A program made the translations under genes and the position numbers. DNA of 39,398 bases from IMG/VR virus record IMGVR_UViG_3300048583_000551, positions 1 to 39,398 of that record, one strand, 5' to 3'. Shown here piece by piece: positions 8,788 through 16,743 of the stretch (position 1 is the first letter of the stretch; each line of letters opens with the position of its first letter). Source of the DNA: a virus. The notes under the pieces are model-generated. The model was not told the origin of the DNA. It saw only the letters and a program-made list of their open reading frames with translations, and searched no databases.

Positions 8788-9456
8788 TTACGCGGCGGGC
8801 AGGAACGCCGTGCGGGTGGACAGCACCAGCGACGACGTGAAGGTCGCAGGCTGGCCGACCGGGAAGGCCAGCGAGATTGCGCCAACGGTCGCGTTGATGA
8901 AGTAGTAGGCGCCGCCCGTACCGTCCGTGCTGGTCGGGTTGGCCGACTGCGGCAACACCAGCTTGAAGGTGCGGGGGATGCCGTCAGCCGCCGCGCGCTC
9001 CAGCTCCTGGTAGCCAGGATCGGTGACGTCGAGGAAGCCGTTGATGTTGACGGTGCCGTTGGACGGCGCGCCAGCAAGGGCCGCGCCCGCATCGCAGTAG
9101 GTGCCGATGGTGATGGACTCGACGGTGCCGCTGTCGAGCTCCAGACCGGCCAAGCACAGCTCCAGGAAGTCGGCCGCGTCGAACACGCGCGCGGTGGCGC
9201 CAGCACGGATGGCGGGGAAGGCGGAGCCGTCCACGTCGGTGGTGATGGTGGTGGCGGTGGCGCTCACGACGCGCAGCGGGCGGTTGTCGACGGTGGGCCA
9301 GCCGGTGCCGCTGGCAATCACGGTGTCGCCAGCGGCAGCACTGTTGGCCATCGTCAGCACCAGCGGGTCAGCGGGGGCGGCGGCGGTGATCGCGACAGCG
9401 GCGGGGCCGGGCGAGGCGCCGATCCAGAAGCTGCCGTTCTTCATGATGAACTTCAT
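8788..9456 (-). CDS. Major tail (tube) protein
   Basis: The 222-residue product is Ala/Thr/Gly-rich and made almost wholly of predicted beta strands, as expected for a tail-tube subunit that stacks in hexamers. Useful landmarks are an N-terminal KNGSFWIG segment, a central GTVNINGFLDVTDPGYQELE region (about 140-158) and a C-terminal FTSSLVLSTRTAFLP strand. It sits between the tail terminator gene and the chaperones, which is the canonical location. AGGAG lies just before the start. A hairpin follows the gene, consistent with high expression of this gene relative to those after it. Confidence 0.8.
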   Translation of the reverse strand: MKFIMKNGSFWIGASPGPAAVAITAAAPADPLVLTMANSAAAGDTVIASGTGWPTVDNRPLRVVSATATTITTDVDGSAFPAIRAGATARVFDAADFLELCLAGLELDSGTVESITIGTYCDAGAALAGAPSNGTVNINGFLDVTDPGYQELERAAADGIPRTFKLVLPQSANPTSTDGTGGAYYFINATVGAISLAFPVGQPATFTSSLVLSTRTAFLPAA

Positions 9457-9468
9457 TTCATTTCTCCT

Positions 9469-9813
9469 TCAGGACAGCGTGATTTCGGAGGTGAACGCTC
9501 GCAAGTCTGGGTCGTAAGACTCGAGAGTTGAATCAAACACAGCAATACCGGCGAGCGCCAGCTGGACAGACTCCGCAAGCGATCGGACTTCTTGCGCCGT
9601 CTTTGCAAACAATGTCATCTCGTACGCCTGCAGGAACAGATCGGAGCCGCAGTACGTGGCGCCGACACTGTAATCGCGCCCGGCGTCGGCGAGAATGCAA
9701 AGCGGGAGCTCCGTCGGGATGTTGTCGCTGTCGGCCTCCGCCACGAGGTAGCGCACCTTGGCGAACAGGCCCAGCGCCGAGATCGCGTCGATGATTTCGC
9801 GCTCCGTGGCCAT
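9469..9813 (-). CDS. Tail terminator / tail completion protein
   Basis: The 114-residue protein begins MATEREIIDAISALGLFAKV and has the alternating helix and strand pattern of small tail terminator proteins (lambda U / HK97 gp-type), which cap the tube and join it to the head. Family-typical parts are the middle strand ELPLCILADAGRDY and a later SDLFLQAYEMTLFAKT strand-helix. Its ATG overlaps the stop of the gp10-like gene by one base (TGATG), and the tube gene follows after 12 bases. This placement between gp10-like and tube genes is the strongest evidence. Confidence 0.6.
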   Translation of the reverse strand: MATEREIIDAISALGLFAKVRYLVAEADSDNIPTELPLCILADAGRDYSVGATYCGSDLFLQAYEMTLFAKTAQEVRSLAESVQLALAGIAVFDSTLESYDPDLRAFTSEITLS

Positions 9814-10346
9814 CAGCGGATCCTCGAGACGAGGCGGACATACTTGCGGTACTCCGCGCGGAAGCCGCGCAGGGTTGCGCCGCGCGCCAAGACCGTCGTT
9901 GCTGCGACAAACGGCATCGCCGCGAACTTGCCGCGGTTCTGACCGTCCTTCGTCTTGCGCTGCGTGTTCTTGGAGTAGCGGGTGATGTTGGCGTGAGGAG
10001 CGCCCACAGACGTGCCGCGCAACTTGGACGAGACAATGATGCGCTGGCTGGTGTCGCCGTTGTCGCGGCGCTTGGCGACGAACTTGCCGCGGCGGATGGA
10101 GCCGGGCACGCGCCCCCAGACCTTGTACCGCTGGCCGCGCGTCTTGGTGTACCGGATGCCGGGCGCAGTCGGGTAGCCTGCTGCGACAGCCGCGGCCTTC
10201 ATGATGCCGACGACCTCACCAGTGGCCTTGTTCATCGCGCCCTTCACGAACAGGCGCGTCTCCTTGGAGTCCGCCCCGAGCGCGTGCAGCAGCGCGTACA
10301 TCGACTCGTCGTTGTAGGTCACCGGGCCTTTGGTCCACTTAGCCAT
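9813..10346 (-). CDS. HK97 gp10-like tail completion / joining protein
   Basis: From ATG at 10346 the protein has 177 residues. This start overlaps the upstream stop (ATGGCTAA) and gives MAKWTKGPVTYNDE; a longer frame has no good start. The protein is very basic in its central part, with Arg/Lys-rich segments from about 80 to 145 (for example RYKVWGRVPGSIRRGKF), and has a helical N-terminus, like HK97 gp10-family proteins of the head-tail interface. The position between the head-closure and tail-terminator genes agrees. Function in connecting or finishing the tail is from family knowledge. Confidence 0.65.
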   Translation of the reverse strand: MAKWTKGPVTYNDESMYALLHALGADSKETRLFVKGAMNKATGEVVGIMKAAAVAAGYPTAPGIRYTKTRGQRYKVWGRVPGSIRRGKFVAKRRDNGDTSQRIIVSSKLRGTSVGAPHANITRYSKNTQRKTKDGQNRGKFAAMPFVAATTVLARGATLRGFRAEYRKYVRLVSRIR

Positions 10347-10686
10347 CGGACTGCCCTCCCACCACGTCGACGAACGCCTGGTCGCGCTTCGCGCTGTACC
10401 GGATCGCGCGGATCTCGAACACGTCACCTTCGCGCACGTCAACGACGCGCATGCGGCTGTGCAGCTTGAGTCCCATGTGGCTGCGCACCACCAGCGTCAG
10501 AGAACGAGTCGACTCCTCGCGCGGGCCGTTGGTCAGCTCGTCCGTGGTGGTCGAGATCTCGGTCTCAACCGCGGCGTGCAACTGGGCGTAGCGCGTCCAC
10601 GAGCGCGTCGGCGCGCCGAGCGCGTCCGTCGTCTCGATCGGACTCTCGAAGTCGACCAGCATTCGCGCTGCGCCAGCGTTAAACAC
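10339..10686 (-). CDS. Head-tail adaptor / head closure protein
   Basis: I choose GTG at 10686, giving 115 residues, because the product then begins MFNAGAARMLVDFES, matching the start pattern of the phage head-tail adaptor family (SPP1 gp16 type), which normally opens with an Ala-Gly turn and a beta strand. The segment TDALGAPTRSW and a later strand RVVDVREGDVFEIRAIRY are also typical. The GTG lies within the last codons of the connector gene, so the two overlap by 8 bases. Alternative starts at 10707 and 10662 (ATG) have no better ribosome site. The protein would close the portal channel after packaging and receive the tail. Confidence 0.7.
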   Translation of the reverse strand: MFNAGAARMLVDFESPIETTDALGAPTRSWTRYAQLHAAVETEISTTTDELTNGPREESTRSLTLVVRSHMGLKLHSRMRVVDVREGDVFEIRAIRYSAKRDQAFVDVVGGQSDG

Positions 10687-11218
10687 GAGGCACCCAGTAG
10701 CGGGCAAGCCCCATCGCGATCACCGAGGAGGCGTGCACGTCCTGCATCTCTGGGCTGCTGCGGAACTCGTACAGCCCCATGGCAAGTGCGAATATGGTGG
10801 AGCGCATGTCCTGCGGGCAGGCCGCGCCGCTGTCGAATCCGACCTCGATCCGCAGAGGCCACGAGCTCGGCGCCGGGACGCGCTTGGGAGCGATCAGCAG
10901 CTCGAAGCCAAACTGCTCGCCAGCCAAGACCGCGTTCTGCAGCGGCAGAACGACGTAGCCGTTGGGCCGGAACTCCGGGTCGATGTACCAGTCGTAGGCA
11001 ACCGGCGCGACAGGGATCAGCGTGAACTGCTCCACGCGCGAGACTGCCGCGGCAAGGTACAGGTTGCAGGTCGTGTCCTCGTCGGCCCAGTCGATGCGCG
11101 CGTGCTGTTTGAACTCCGCGAGCAGGTCAGCGAAGAAGGTCGGCGTGCGCGAGTCAGGCGCCCAAGTGAGCGTCTGACCGAAGTCCGGGATGAACTGACC
11201 TTCGCGCCACGTCACCAT
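10679..11218 (-). CDS. Head-tail connector protein (gp6-like)
   Basis: This 179-residue protein has the arrangement of HK97 gp6/SPP1 gp15-like connectors: helices including FFADLLAEFKQHARID and NLYLAAAVSRVEQF, a central strand insertion (YIDPEFRP to VLPLQ), and a C-terminal helix pair MRSTIFALAMGLYEFR and SSVIAMGLARYW. Such proteins form a ring below the portal. It starts with ATG overlapping the collagen-like gene's stop by seven bases (ATGGTGA) and precedes the head-closure gene. Trp and Pro-rich C-terminus (YWVPRV) is also usual in the family. Confidence 0.78.
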   Translation of the reverse strand: MVTWREGQFIPDFGQTLTWAPDSRTPTFFADLLAEFKQHARIDWADEDTTCNLYLAAAVSRVEQFTLIPVAPVAYDWYIDPEFRPNGYVVLPLQNAVLAGEQFGFELLIAPKRVPAPSSWPLRIEVGFDSGAACPQDMRSTIFALAMGLYEFRSSPEMQDVHASSVIAMGLARYWVPRV

Positions 11219-12354
11219 TTCGAAACCGCCTTCTTCAGAGATTCGAAATTGCCCGCGGCAGAGACAGCCGCCTTGAACTCCGCCAGCAGCTCGTGCCGGT
11301 GCTGCTCCGCCAACGCCGCGACCTTCGTGCGCAGCGTTTCATCCGACCACAGACCGAGGCCCTCGAGAGAGGCCTCCTCGACCGCGCCATCGTCGAACGC
11401 GAAGGCCAGCGCGTCGGCAGAGGCCTTGATGGCAACTATGCGCGGAGCCGCTGGGCCTGCCTCGCCTCGTTCACCGTCGCGACCATCCTTGCCGCGGCCA
11501 GCAAGCAGACGACCGCGGCCTTTCGTGACAAGGAACGCAGAGCCGCCATCGACGTAGATGTCGCCTTCTTCATATGCTTCGTCCGACTTGATGCCCTTGA
11601 ACTCGAAGCCAAGCGTCCCAACGCGCTCCCAGTCGGCGGAGCCGGGCTTGGTCGCGGTGTCGCGCAGTGCCTTGTAGACCTTGCCGTGGGCGTAGGTGAC
11701 GAACGAGCCTTCGCGGTTCACGGAGTCCGGCACCCATGCGCGCGTCTGCAGCCCAAGGCCGTCATTGCCGTCGCGGCCCGCGGCGCCGGGCTCGCCGGGG
11801 GCGCCGGGCTCGCCGGGGGCGCCCGGCTCACCCTTCACCAGCGGCCCGAAGGCGGGCGTGTCGAGGATCGCCTGCGCGACCTCCTCCACGGAAACGGGCG
11901 GCGCGTCGGCGCCGGGCTCGCCCTTCACGCTGGCCAGGAATCCGGGGGCCGCTAGGACCAACTCCGCCACAGCCTGCGGCGAGATCTCGGGCGCGTCCTT
12001 ACCGGGGGCACCCTCCGCCCCTTTAACGCTCTCCGCGAAGCCGGGCATGGCCAGGATCGCAGCAGCGACAGCCTCCGGCGCCGGGGCAGCAGCGTCCTTG
12101 CCGGGGGCGCCGTCCGCGCCTTTGGCGACGGCGAGGAACTCGGCAGATCGGAGCAGGCAGTCTGCCACAGCCTCCGGCGCGACAGGGGGCGCGTCCTTTC
12201 CGGGAGCGCCGTCCTCGCCGCGGGGGCCGGGGGCGCCTTCCTTCGGAACAACCGCGAGCAGCTCTTCGCGCAGGGCAGAGAGCTTCTCCTCGTAGACGCC
12301 GAAGTGCTTCTTGAGCACCTCGCCGAGCGCCTTGGTGATGGCGAGCATGTTCAT
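11212..12354 (-). CDS. Collagen-like structural protein
   Basis: The 380-residue product alternates Gly-X-Y collagen-like stretches with a helical module. Collagen-like runs occur near residues 37-52, 82-92, 115-125, 150-155, 180-204 and 290-306. Between the first ones are four related 34-residue repeats ending in a Phe, a few residues and then V/A-KG. The region 205-285 is globular and rich in Trp, Tyr and Gly, and resembles carbohydrate-binding modules of the chitin-binding type (VYKALRDTATKPGSADWERVG). A coiled coil of about 50 residues ends the protein. The ATG overlaps the portal stop (ATGA). Collagen-like phage proteins usually make trimeric fibres; here its place between portal and connector suggests a head or neck fibre (inference). 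Confidence 0.7.
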   Translation of the reverse strand: MNMLAITKALGEVLKKHFGVYEEKLSALREELLAVVPKEGAPGPRGEDGAPGKDAPPVAPEAVADCLLRSAEFLAVAKGADGAPGKDAAAPAPEAVAAAILAMPGFAESVKGAEGAPGKDAPEISPQAVAELVLAAPGFLASVKGEPGADAPPVSVEEVAQAILDTPAFGPLVKGEPGAPGEPGAPGEPGAAGRDGNDGLGLQTRAWVPDSVNREGSFVTYAHGKVYKALRDTATKPGSADWERVGTLGFEFKGIKSDEAYEEGDIYVDGGSAFLVTKGRGRLLAGRGKDGRDGERGEAGPAAPRIVAIKASADALAFAFDDGAVEEASLEGLGLWSDETLRTKVAALAEQHRHELLAEFKAAVSAAGNFESLKKAVSKW

Positions 12355-13736
12355 GCGTTGATCGCCTTCTCGATCAGGGCCGCGGCAAGCAGCTTGGCGG
12401 ATTCCTCGTCCATCTGCTCAGGCTCCGGATCTGGGGTTACGGGGCCGACGGGCGCCGACGGTGCGGAGGCCGCGGGCTTCGCGTCCTCAAGCCGCACATT
12501 CTGCGCCTGGACGCGCGGGCTCTCTCCGTCTTTCACCGCAGGCAGGCCCATCTTGGCGCGCGCCTCGTTCGGGCTGAAGATGCCGTTCTGCACGCCGTGC
12601 GCCAGCGTCTCGACGGTGGACTTGGCGTCTGCGCGCGTCAGGTTGTTGAAGTCGAAACGGAACTCGTCGTCGCGCTTGCGAGACGAGGCGCCGTCGCCCG
12701 GTCCCATTCGGAACGTGCGCTCGAGCGCGCGCTCGATGGTCTCGGCGAAGAACAGCAGGCCGGTCGAGCGCCAGGTGTTGAACAGCGTCTCCGGGCTCGA
12801 AGCCGCGCCGACAACGTCCAGCCCGAGGATCTGCGGCGGGATTCGGAACAGGCGGCACAGGTCGAGGACCGTGAGGTTGTAAGTCTCGATCACCTCGCTG
12901 TCTGCGGCGGTGATGCTCATCGGATGCCACTTCAAGCCGCCGCCCAAGATCGGCACGCGCCCCTGCTTGAAGCCTTGCGCCTGCTCGTCGAATGCCTCGC
13001 GCAGCGCCTTCATCTGATCCTTGGTCAGCGGAATCTCGGTGGAGAGAATGCCGCTGGGCCGGGCCATGTTCTGATGGAATGCGTTGAGGCCGTGACCGAC
13101 CGCATTGTTCAGGCCGATGCAGTAGCCAGCGTCGGCGATGGGCGACTCGCCTTCAAGCAACGAGCGGTGCGACGACAGCTTGACGTGCAGCACCTCGCGC
13201 GCGGGCATGAAGTTCGCGGGCTCGATGCGCATGTCGGGGAAGTCGCCGCCCATGTCGTACCACAGCGCGCCGGTCTCGTCCACGAACGCGCGGCGCTTGT
13301 TGGCCGGGACAGGATGGAGCTCGGCGATCTCGTTGCGGTCGTTGCGCACCACGTAGGCGTAGAAGTTGCCGTGATAGATCAGGCACGACACGATCATCGA
13401 AACGAAGTCGATCTGGTTCTGGTAGGCGTTGGGGTACTTCAACACGCGGTACCCCACGGTCGAAGTCATCACCTCAATGCCGCCGTCGTCGCCGTGCCGG
13501 ATGTGGTCGATGCCGGACGACGCGAGGCTGAAGGCGTAGGCGTTGCGGATGGCCGCGACAATCAGGTTGCGCGAATTCGCCGTGCCGAGATTCTGCTGCC
13601 AGCCGTCCGTGATCGGGCTGATGCTGAATGGATTTCCGAGCTCACCGAAAAGCGTGAAGGGGCCGCGGTGCGACCCCTCCACTTGCAGCGCAGCCTTCGG
13701 GCGGATCAGGCCGCGCAACCGATCGAGCATGCCCAT
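12351..13736 (-). CDS. Portal protein (HK97 family)
   Basis: The 461-residue protein is a HK97-type portal, the dodecameric ring through which DNA enters and leaves the head. Signs include NAYAFSLAS in the N-terminal domain, the GNFYAYVVRND strand followed by ELHPVPANKRR, VLHVKL, the stem region with RPSGILST and LTKDQMKALREAFDE, and the characteristic LCRLFRIPPQILGL segment near residue 285 and NTWRSTGLLFFAETIERALER after it. The C-terminal 60 residues are acidic and disordered. It begins three bases after the preceding gene's stop. Unusually it lies after the capsid gene instead of between terminase and protease. Confidence 0.92.
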   Translation of the reverse strand: MGMLDRLRGLIRPKAALQVEGSHRGPFTLFGELGNPFSISPITDGWQQNLGTANSRNLIVAAIRNAYAFSLASSGIDHIRHGDDGGIEVMTSTVGYRVLKYPNAYQNQIDFVSMIVSCLIYHGNFYAYVVRNDRNEIAELHPVPANKRRAFVDETGALWYDMGGDFPDMRIEPANFMPAREVLHVKLSSHRSLLEGESPIADAGYCIGLNNAVGHGLNAFHQNMARPSGILSTEIPLTKDQMKALREAFDEQAQGFKQGRVPILGGGLKWHPMSITAADSEVIETYNLTVLDLCRLFRIPPQILGLDVVGAASSPETLFNTWRSTGLLFFAETIERALERTFRMGPGDGASSRKRDDEFRFDFNNLTRADAKSTVETLAHGVQNGIFSPNEARAKMGLPAVKDGESPRVQAQNVRLEDAKPAASAPSAPVGPVTPDPEPEQMDEESAKLLAAALIEKAINA

Positions 13737-13739
13737 CGG

Positions 13740-14216
13740 TCAGGCACCAAACCAGCGAACCACGGCGAGGAACGAGAACGGCGTCCCCACAGAATCCATG
13801 ACGCGAAGCTGGAACCCTACATCTTCCTCGTCTTGGAATTCGATGGTTCCCGCGCCGGTCTGCTGGTTGAACGTGACGGTACTCAAGCTGTCGGGGAACG
13901 TCGCCTCAAGATCGTAAACGTAGGGCGGGACGCCGCCGCGCGCAGCAATCTGGAAGGGCATGATCTGCCCCAGCGACGTCGCTTCCCAAGGCGGGTTTTC
14001 AGCCGGGTCGATGGTTGCGATCAGCGGGGAAGGCTGGGAGCCGCCATTCTCCGGCACGTCACCGTCACCGGCAAAATAGGCGAGCCGCGAGTTGAACTTG
14101 CGGATCAGAGAGAAGCCTGCGGCGCCGCCGCTGACCACGTTGTCGAACTGCGCTCGATTCAGGCGCCGCGCGCGGCGGTTGCCGCCTGTGAGCTGGATTC
14201 CGAGTAGGTTTGCCAC
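13740..14216 (-). CDS. Ig-like head protein, possibly capsid decoration
   Basis: This 158-residue protein follows the capsid gene, after a strong terminator, and begins with GTG preceded by GAGGAG at eight bases. Residues 1-45 are basic and helical. Residues about 80-157 read as one Ig-like beta-sandwich of the He_PIG type (RGGVPPYVYDLEA to VMDSVGTPFSF), close in pattern to the Ig-like domain of the long tail protein at 807-2675. Many phages display Ig-like domains on capsids, where they bind host surface or mucus sugars; the place next to the capsid gene makes that the best guess. The family of the N-terminus is not recognised. Confidence 0.5.
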   Translation of the reverse strand: MANLLGIQLTGGNRRARRLNRAQFDNVVSGGAAGFSLIRKFNSRLAYFAGDGDVPENGGSQPSPLIATIDPAENPPWEATSLGQIMPFQIAARGGVPPYVYDLEATFPDSLSTVTFNQQTGAGTIEFQDEEDVGFQLRVMDSVGTPFSFLAVVRWFGA

Positions 14217-14231
14217 GGTGAGTCTCCTCGC

Positions 14232-14267
14232 AAAAAGGCCCGGCCAGACGGGGCGGTCTGGCCGGGC
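14232..14267 (-). terminator. Rho-independent terminator after the capsid gene
   Basis: A perfect 12-bp stem (GCCCGGCCAGAC with GTCTGGCCGGGC, loop of six, 14238-14267) is followed on the minus strand by TTTTT. It lies 10 bases past the capsid stop, so it should end most transcripts there and leave the portal and tail genes to read-through. This explains high capsid output relative to portal. Confidence 0.9.
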
Positions 14268-14276
14268 AACCGCTGC

Positions 14277-15722
14277 TTACCAGGTGATGCCGTCGATCCA
14301 GACCACGGAGTCGGGGCGCAGCAGCGACCAGCTCGTCGGGGCGATCATGCGGATGCCCACCGAGTAGGTCTGCCAGAACGAACGGGCCGTGTAGCCCGCC
14401 GAGGCCGCGCCAGCCGGATTGCCGGAGGCGTCGATGCCGCCGTTGCGCGGCACCTGGCCCGGCGTGCCGAGCGCACCCGCCAGCGTGTTGGCGTGGGTCG
14501 GCGCGCCAGCGCCAGCATCCGCCTCAACGATGGTGGCGACGTCGCTCACGTCGTACTCGGGCGCGTCGAAGCCAGCCGCGAACACCGCCGCATCCACCAT
14601 CACCAGACGGCCACGCGGCACGTTGGCGCTGGAGATCACCGGCAGGCCCAGCAGACGACCCGCCGCGAGCTCGGTGGCGAACACCGACTCGGACAGCGCG
14701 CTGGTGACCATGCTGGCGACCAGGCGGTCGACGTTGTTCATCATCAGCACCGGGCTGACGCTGGAGCGCGCCGAGGTCAGGGCCACCAGCAGCGCCTTCA
14801 CGTCGCCGCGGATCGCATCTTCGCCGCCGCCCGGAGTGGCCGGGAGCGCCGCCACGCCGTTCAGCAGGCCAGCCGGGCGGATGCCCGCAACCGCGGCGCC
14901 GTTGGAGAGCAGGGCGTTGTCCAGCACGGTGCTGTAGGAGTCGCGCAGGGCGGAGCGCAGGATGCCCTCGATGGCCGGGGTGGAACGCTCGGCGATCTCG
15001 CGGGTCATGCTGGTGATGGCGGCGAGCTTGTAGCGGTCGATGGTCGAGGCGCCGAAGCTGTACTGCGTGACCGGGATCACGCCGCCTTCGCCGACCCACG
15101 CCGGTTCGGTCTGGCCCGGACCCGGCTCATTGCGGCGCGGCACCTTCAGGCTGTTGTAGCCGCCGAAGGACAGGCGCAGCGAGCGCGAGGCGAGCGCGGC
15201 GGCGACGGAGGTTTCGGTGATGGCGTCCAGGAAGCCCCACAGACCTTCCTCCACGAGCTCCGCGGCCCAGCCGGGCGTGAAGGTGGTGGCAGGGTTGGTG
15301 CCGGCCTTGGTGATGTGCGCGATGGCCGCGGGGAGCGCCTTCTCGTTGGGGTAACGCTCGGCCAGGATCTCCTGGATCGACTTGCGCTGCACGTGGGACA
15401 GGAACGCGGCGGCGCCCATCTGCCAGAACAGGTTGTCGGCCTGGCCGGACTTGCTGCGCTGGGTGATGATGGAGGGGGCGCCGGTGCGGTCGTCGACGGT
15501 CTGCGCCGGGGCGGCGCGCGCGGCGAGTACGTTCTCGGCCTTCTTCAGCGCGTCGATGGAGGCGGTGGCCTTCTCGACCTGCGTGGTGAGCTGCTCGACT
15601 TCGTGCAGCAGGCTGTCCTCGTCCGGCGAGGCTTCGAGCGCCTTGGTGGCCGCGACCAGCGCGTCCTTGGTGCCGACGAGACCGTTCTCGGCCTCGATGA
15701 TGCGTTCTGCGAGCGTCTTCAT
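14277..15722 (-). CDS. Major capsid protein (HK97 fold)
   Basis: From ATG at 15722 (AAGGAAA at six bases) the protein has 481 residues; an upstream in-frame start would lie inside the protease gene. Residues 1-105 form a coiled coil rich in Glu, Ala and Leu, the delta scaffolding domain normally removed by the prohead protease. The mature part begins near residue 105-130. Typical HK97 capsid pieces are TPGWAAELVEEG, SFGGYNSLKVPRR, TSMTREIAERSTPAIEGILRS, the LMMNNVDRLVASM helix and LGLPVISSANVPRGRLVMVD. The C-terminus ends WSLLRPDSVVWIDGITW. The gene is flanked by the protease and a terminator. Confidence 0.92.
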   Translation of the reverse strand: MKTLAERIIEAENGLVGTKDALVAATKALEASPDEDSLLHEVEQLTTQVEKATASIDALKKAENVLAARAAPAQTVDDRTGAPSIITQRSKSGQADNLFWQMGAAAFLSHVQRKSIQEILAERYPNEKALPAAIAHITKAGTNPATTFTPGWAAELVEEGLWGFLDAITETSVAAALASRSLRLSFGGYNSLKVPRRNEPGPGQTEPAWVGEGGVIPVTQYSFGASTIDRYKLAAITSMTREIAERSTPAIEGILRSALRDSYSTVLDNALLSNGAAVAGIRPAGLLNGVAALPATPGGGEDAIRGDVKALLVALTSARSSVSPVLMMNNVDRLVASMVTSALSESVFATELAAGRLLGLPVISSANVPRGRLVMVDAAVFAAGFDAPEYDVSDVATIVEADAGAGAPTHANTLAGALGTPGQVPRNGGIDASGNPAGAASAGYTARSFWQTYSVGIRMIAPTSWSLLRPDSVVWIDGITW

Positions 15723-15732
15723 GGATTTTCCT

Positions 15733-16344
15733 TCAGCGAGAATGTAGGGCGGAACGCTTCGCCGCGATGATTGCGTGCTTGGCGCGGAGGATGACTTCGG
15801 CAGAACTGCCGGTGCGGCTACCGCCGTTGGACGTGGCGGCAAAGATCTGGTCCATCTCGGCGTCGTTCAGCCCGAAGGACTTGGCGACGGCCAGTGCCTG
15901 CGCATTGGCAGGCACGGAGACCAGCGAAGCCTCGAGCAGCTCGACCTCGTGGAAGATGCGGGCGTACGAACCCTTGATCGGCTCCGAACGCAGCGCCCGG
16001 AAGCCAACGCTCACGGCGCGGATGATGCCCTGCGCCAGCAGCGCGCGCGCCGTGTCAACGACGCGGCTGGTGCCCGCGGCAGCAAGGTTGAGCGTGCCCA
16101 GCAGGGCGCCGCGCTCGACGCGCACGTCCGTCCACACGCCGATGGGCGCGGTGTGGTCATGCTGGAAAAGTGCGACGGGATTCTGCTTGAAGGCGTCCAG
16201 CTGCCAGCCAGACGCCTTGACGATGTCGCCGGTGCGATCGGGCGCCTCCGTGGAAAGCACGAACTCGCGGGTGTCCGCGATACGCTGGCCTGCGCGCTTG
16301 ACGATCTGGTGCACGGCGGCGATCCCCTGTGGATTCAATTCCAC
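15733..16344 (-). CDS. Prohead protease (HK97 gp4 / S78 family)
   Basis: This 203-residue serine protease cleaves the capsid delta domain during head maturation. His62/His64 lie in FQHDHTAPIG and Ser112 in RAVSVGF, the two catalytic blocks of the family; ELLEASLVSVPANAQA (about 136-151) is the conserved third block. The early strand REFVLSTEAPDRTGDIV is also typical. The start is GTG at 16344 with AAGGA rather far (about 13 bases) upstream, so initiation may be weak. The capsid gene starts 10 bases after its stop. The last 30 residues are basic and Ser-rich. Confidence 0.92.
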   Translation of the reverse strand: MELNPQGIAAVHQIVKRAGQRIADTREFVLSTEAPDRTGDIVKASGWQLDAFKQNPVALFQHDHTAPIGVWTDVRVERGALLGTLNLAAAGTSRVVDTARALLAQGIIRAVSVGFRALRSEPIKGSYARIFHEVELLEASLVSVPANAQALAVAKSFGLNDAEMDQIFAATSNGGSRTGSSAEVILRAKHAIIAAKRSALHSR

Positions 16345-16398
16345 TCGCGCGAATTATCCTTCGGAAGATAGGCAGAGTCAACAACTATTGCGCGTGCG

Positions 16399-16743
16399 CT
16401 AATCCCTGACAGGCCAGCCATCGAGCCCGATCTGCGGCTTGTTGGCGGCATTTTCCATCAGGCGCTTCGAACCGGAGTGGCACCTGCCGCACAACCCCTG
16501 CAGGTTGCGCCGGTCCATGAGCAGGGTGAGGTTGCCGCGGTGGGGCTTGATGTGGTCGACGTTGCACCGCACCTCCGCGCTGAACCGAATGCCGCAGAAC
16601 GCGCAGCACGTCACGCGAGCTCGGAAGTCGCGGCGCAGGCGGTGCCACGCGCTGCACTGCGCCACCGTCAACCCCAGCTCCTGCAGGTGTGGATACCACC
16701 CGTAGCGGTTGCTGTGGTCGCGCGGGGACTTGGACGCGCTCAT
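16399..16743 (-). CDS. HNH endonuclease beside terminase (gp74-like)
   Basis: The 114-residue protein starts MSASKSPRDHSNRYGWYPHL at an ATG that overlaps the terminase stop (ATGA). It has two zinc-binding CxxC pairs (Cys47/Cys50, Cys85/Cys88) around the HNH core NVDHIKPHRGN (residues 61-71), with His89 after the second pair. Small HNH proteins next to the large terminase, such as HK97 gp74, are known to be needed for terminase-directed cutting at the packaging site. Coupling to the terminase gene suggests the same job. The longer frame reaching 17571 merely runs through terminase in another frame. Confidence 0.85.
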   Translation of the reverse strand: MSASKSPRDHSNRYGWYPHLQELGLTVAQCSAWHRLRRDFRARVTCCAFCGIRFSAEVRCNVDHIKPHRGNLTLLMDRRNLQGLCGRCHSGSKRLMENAANKPQIGLDGWPVRD

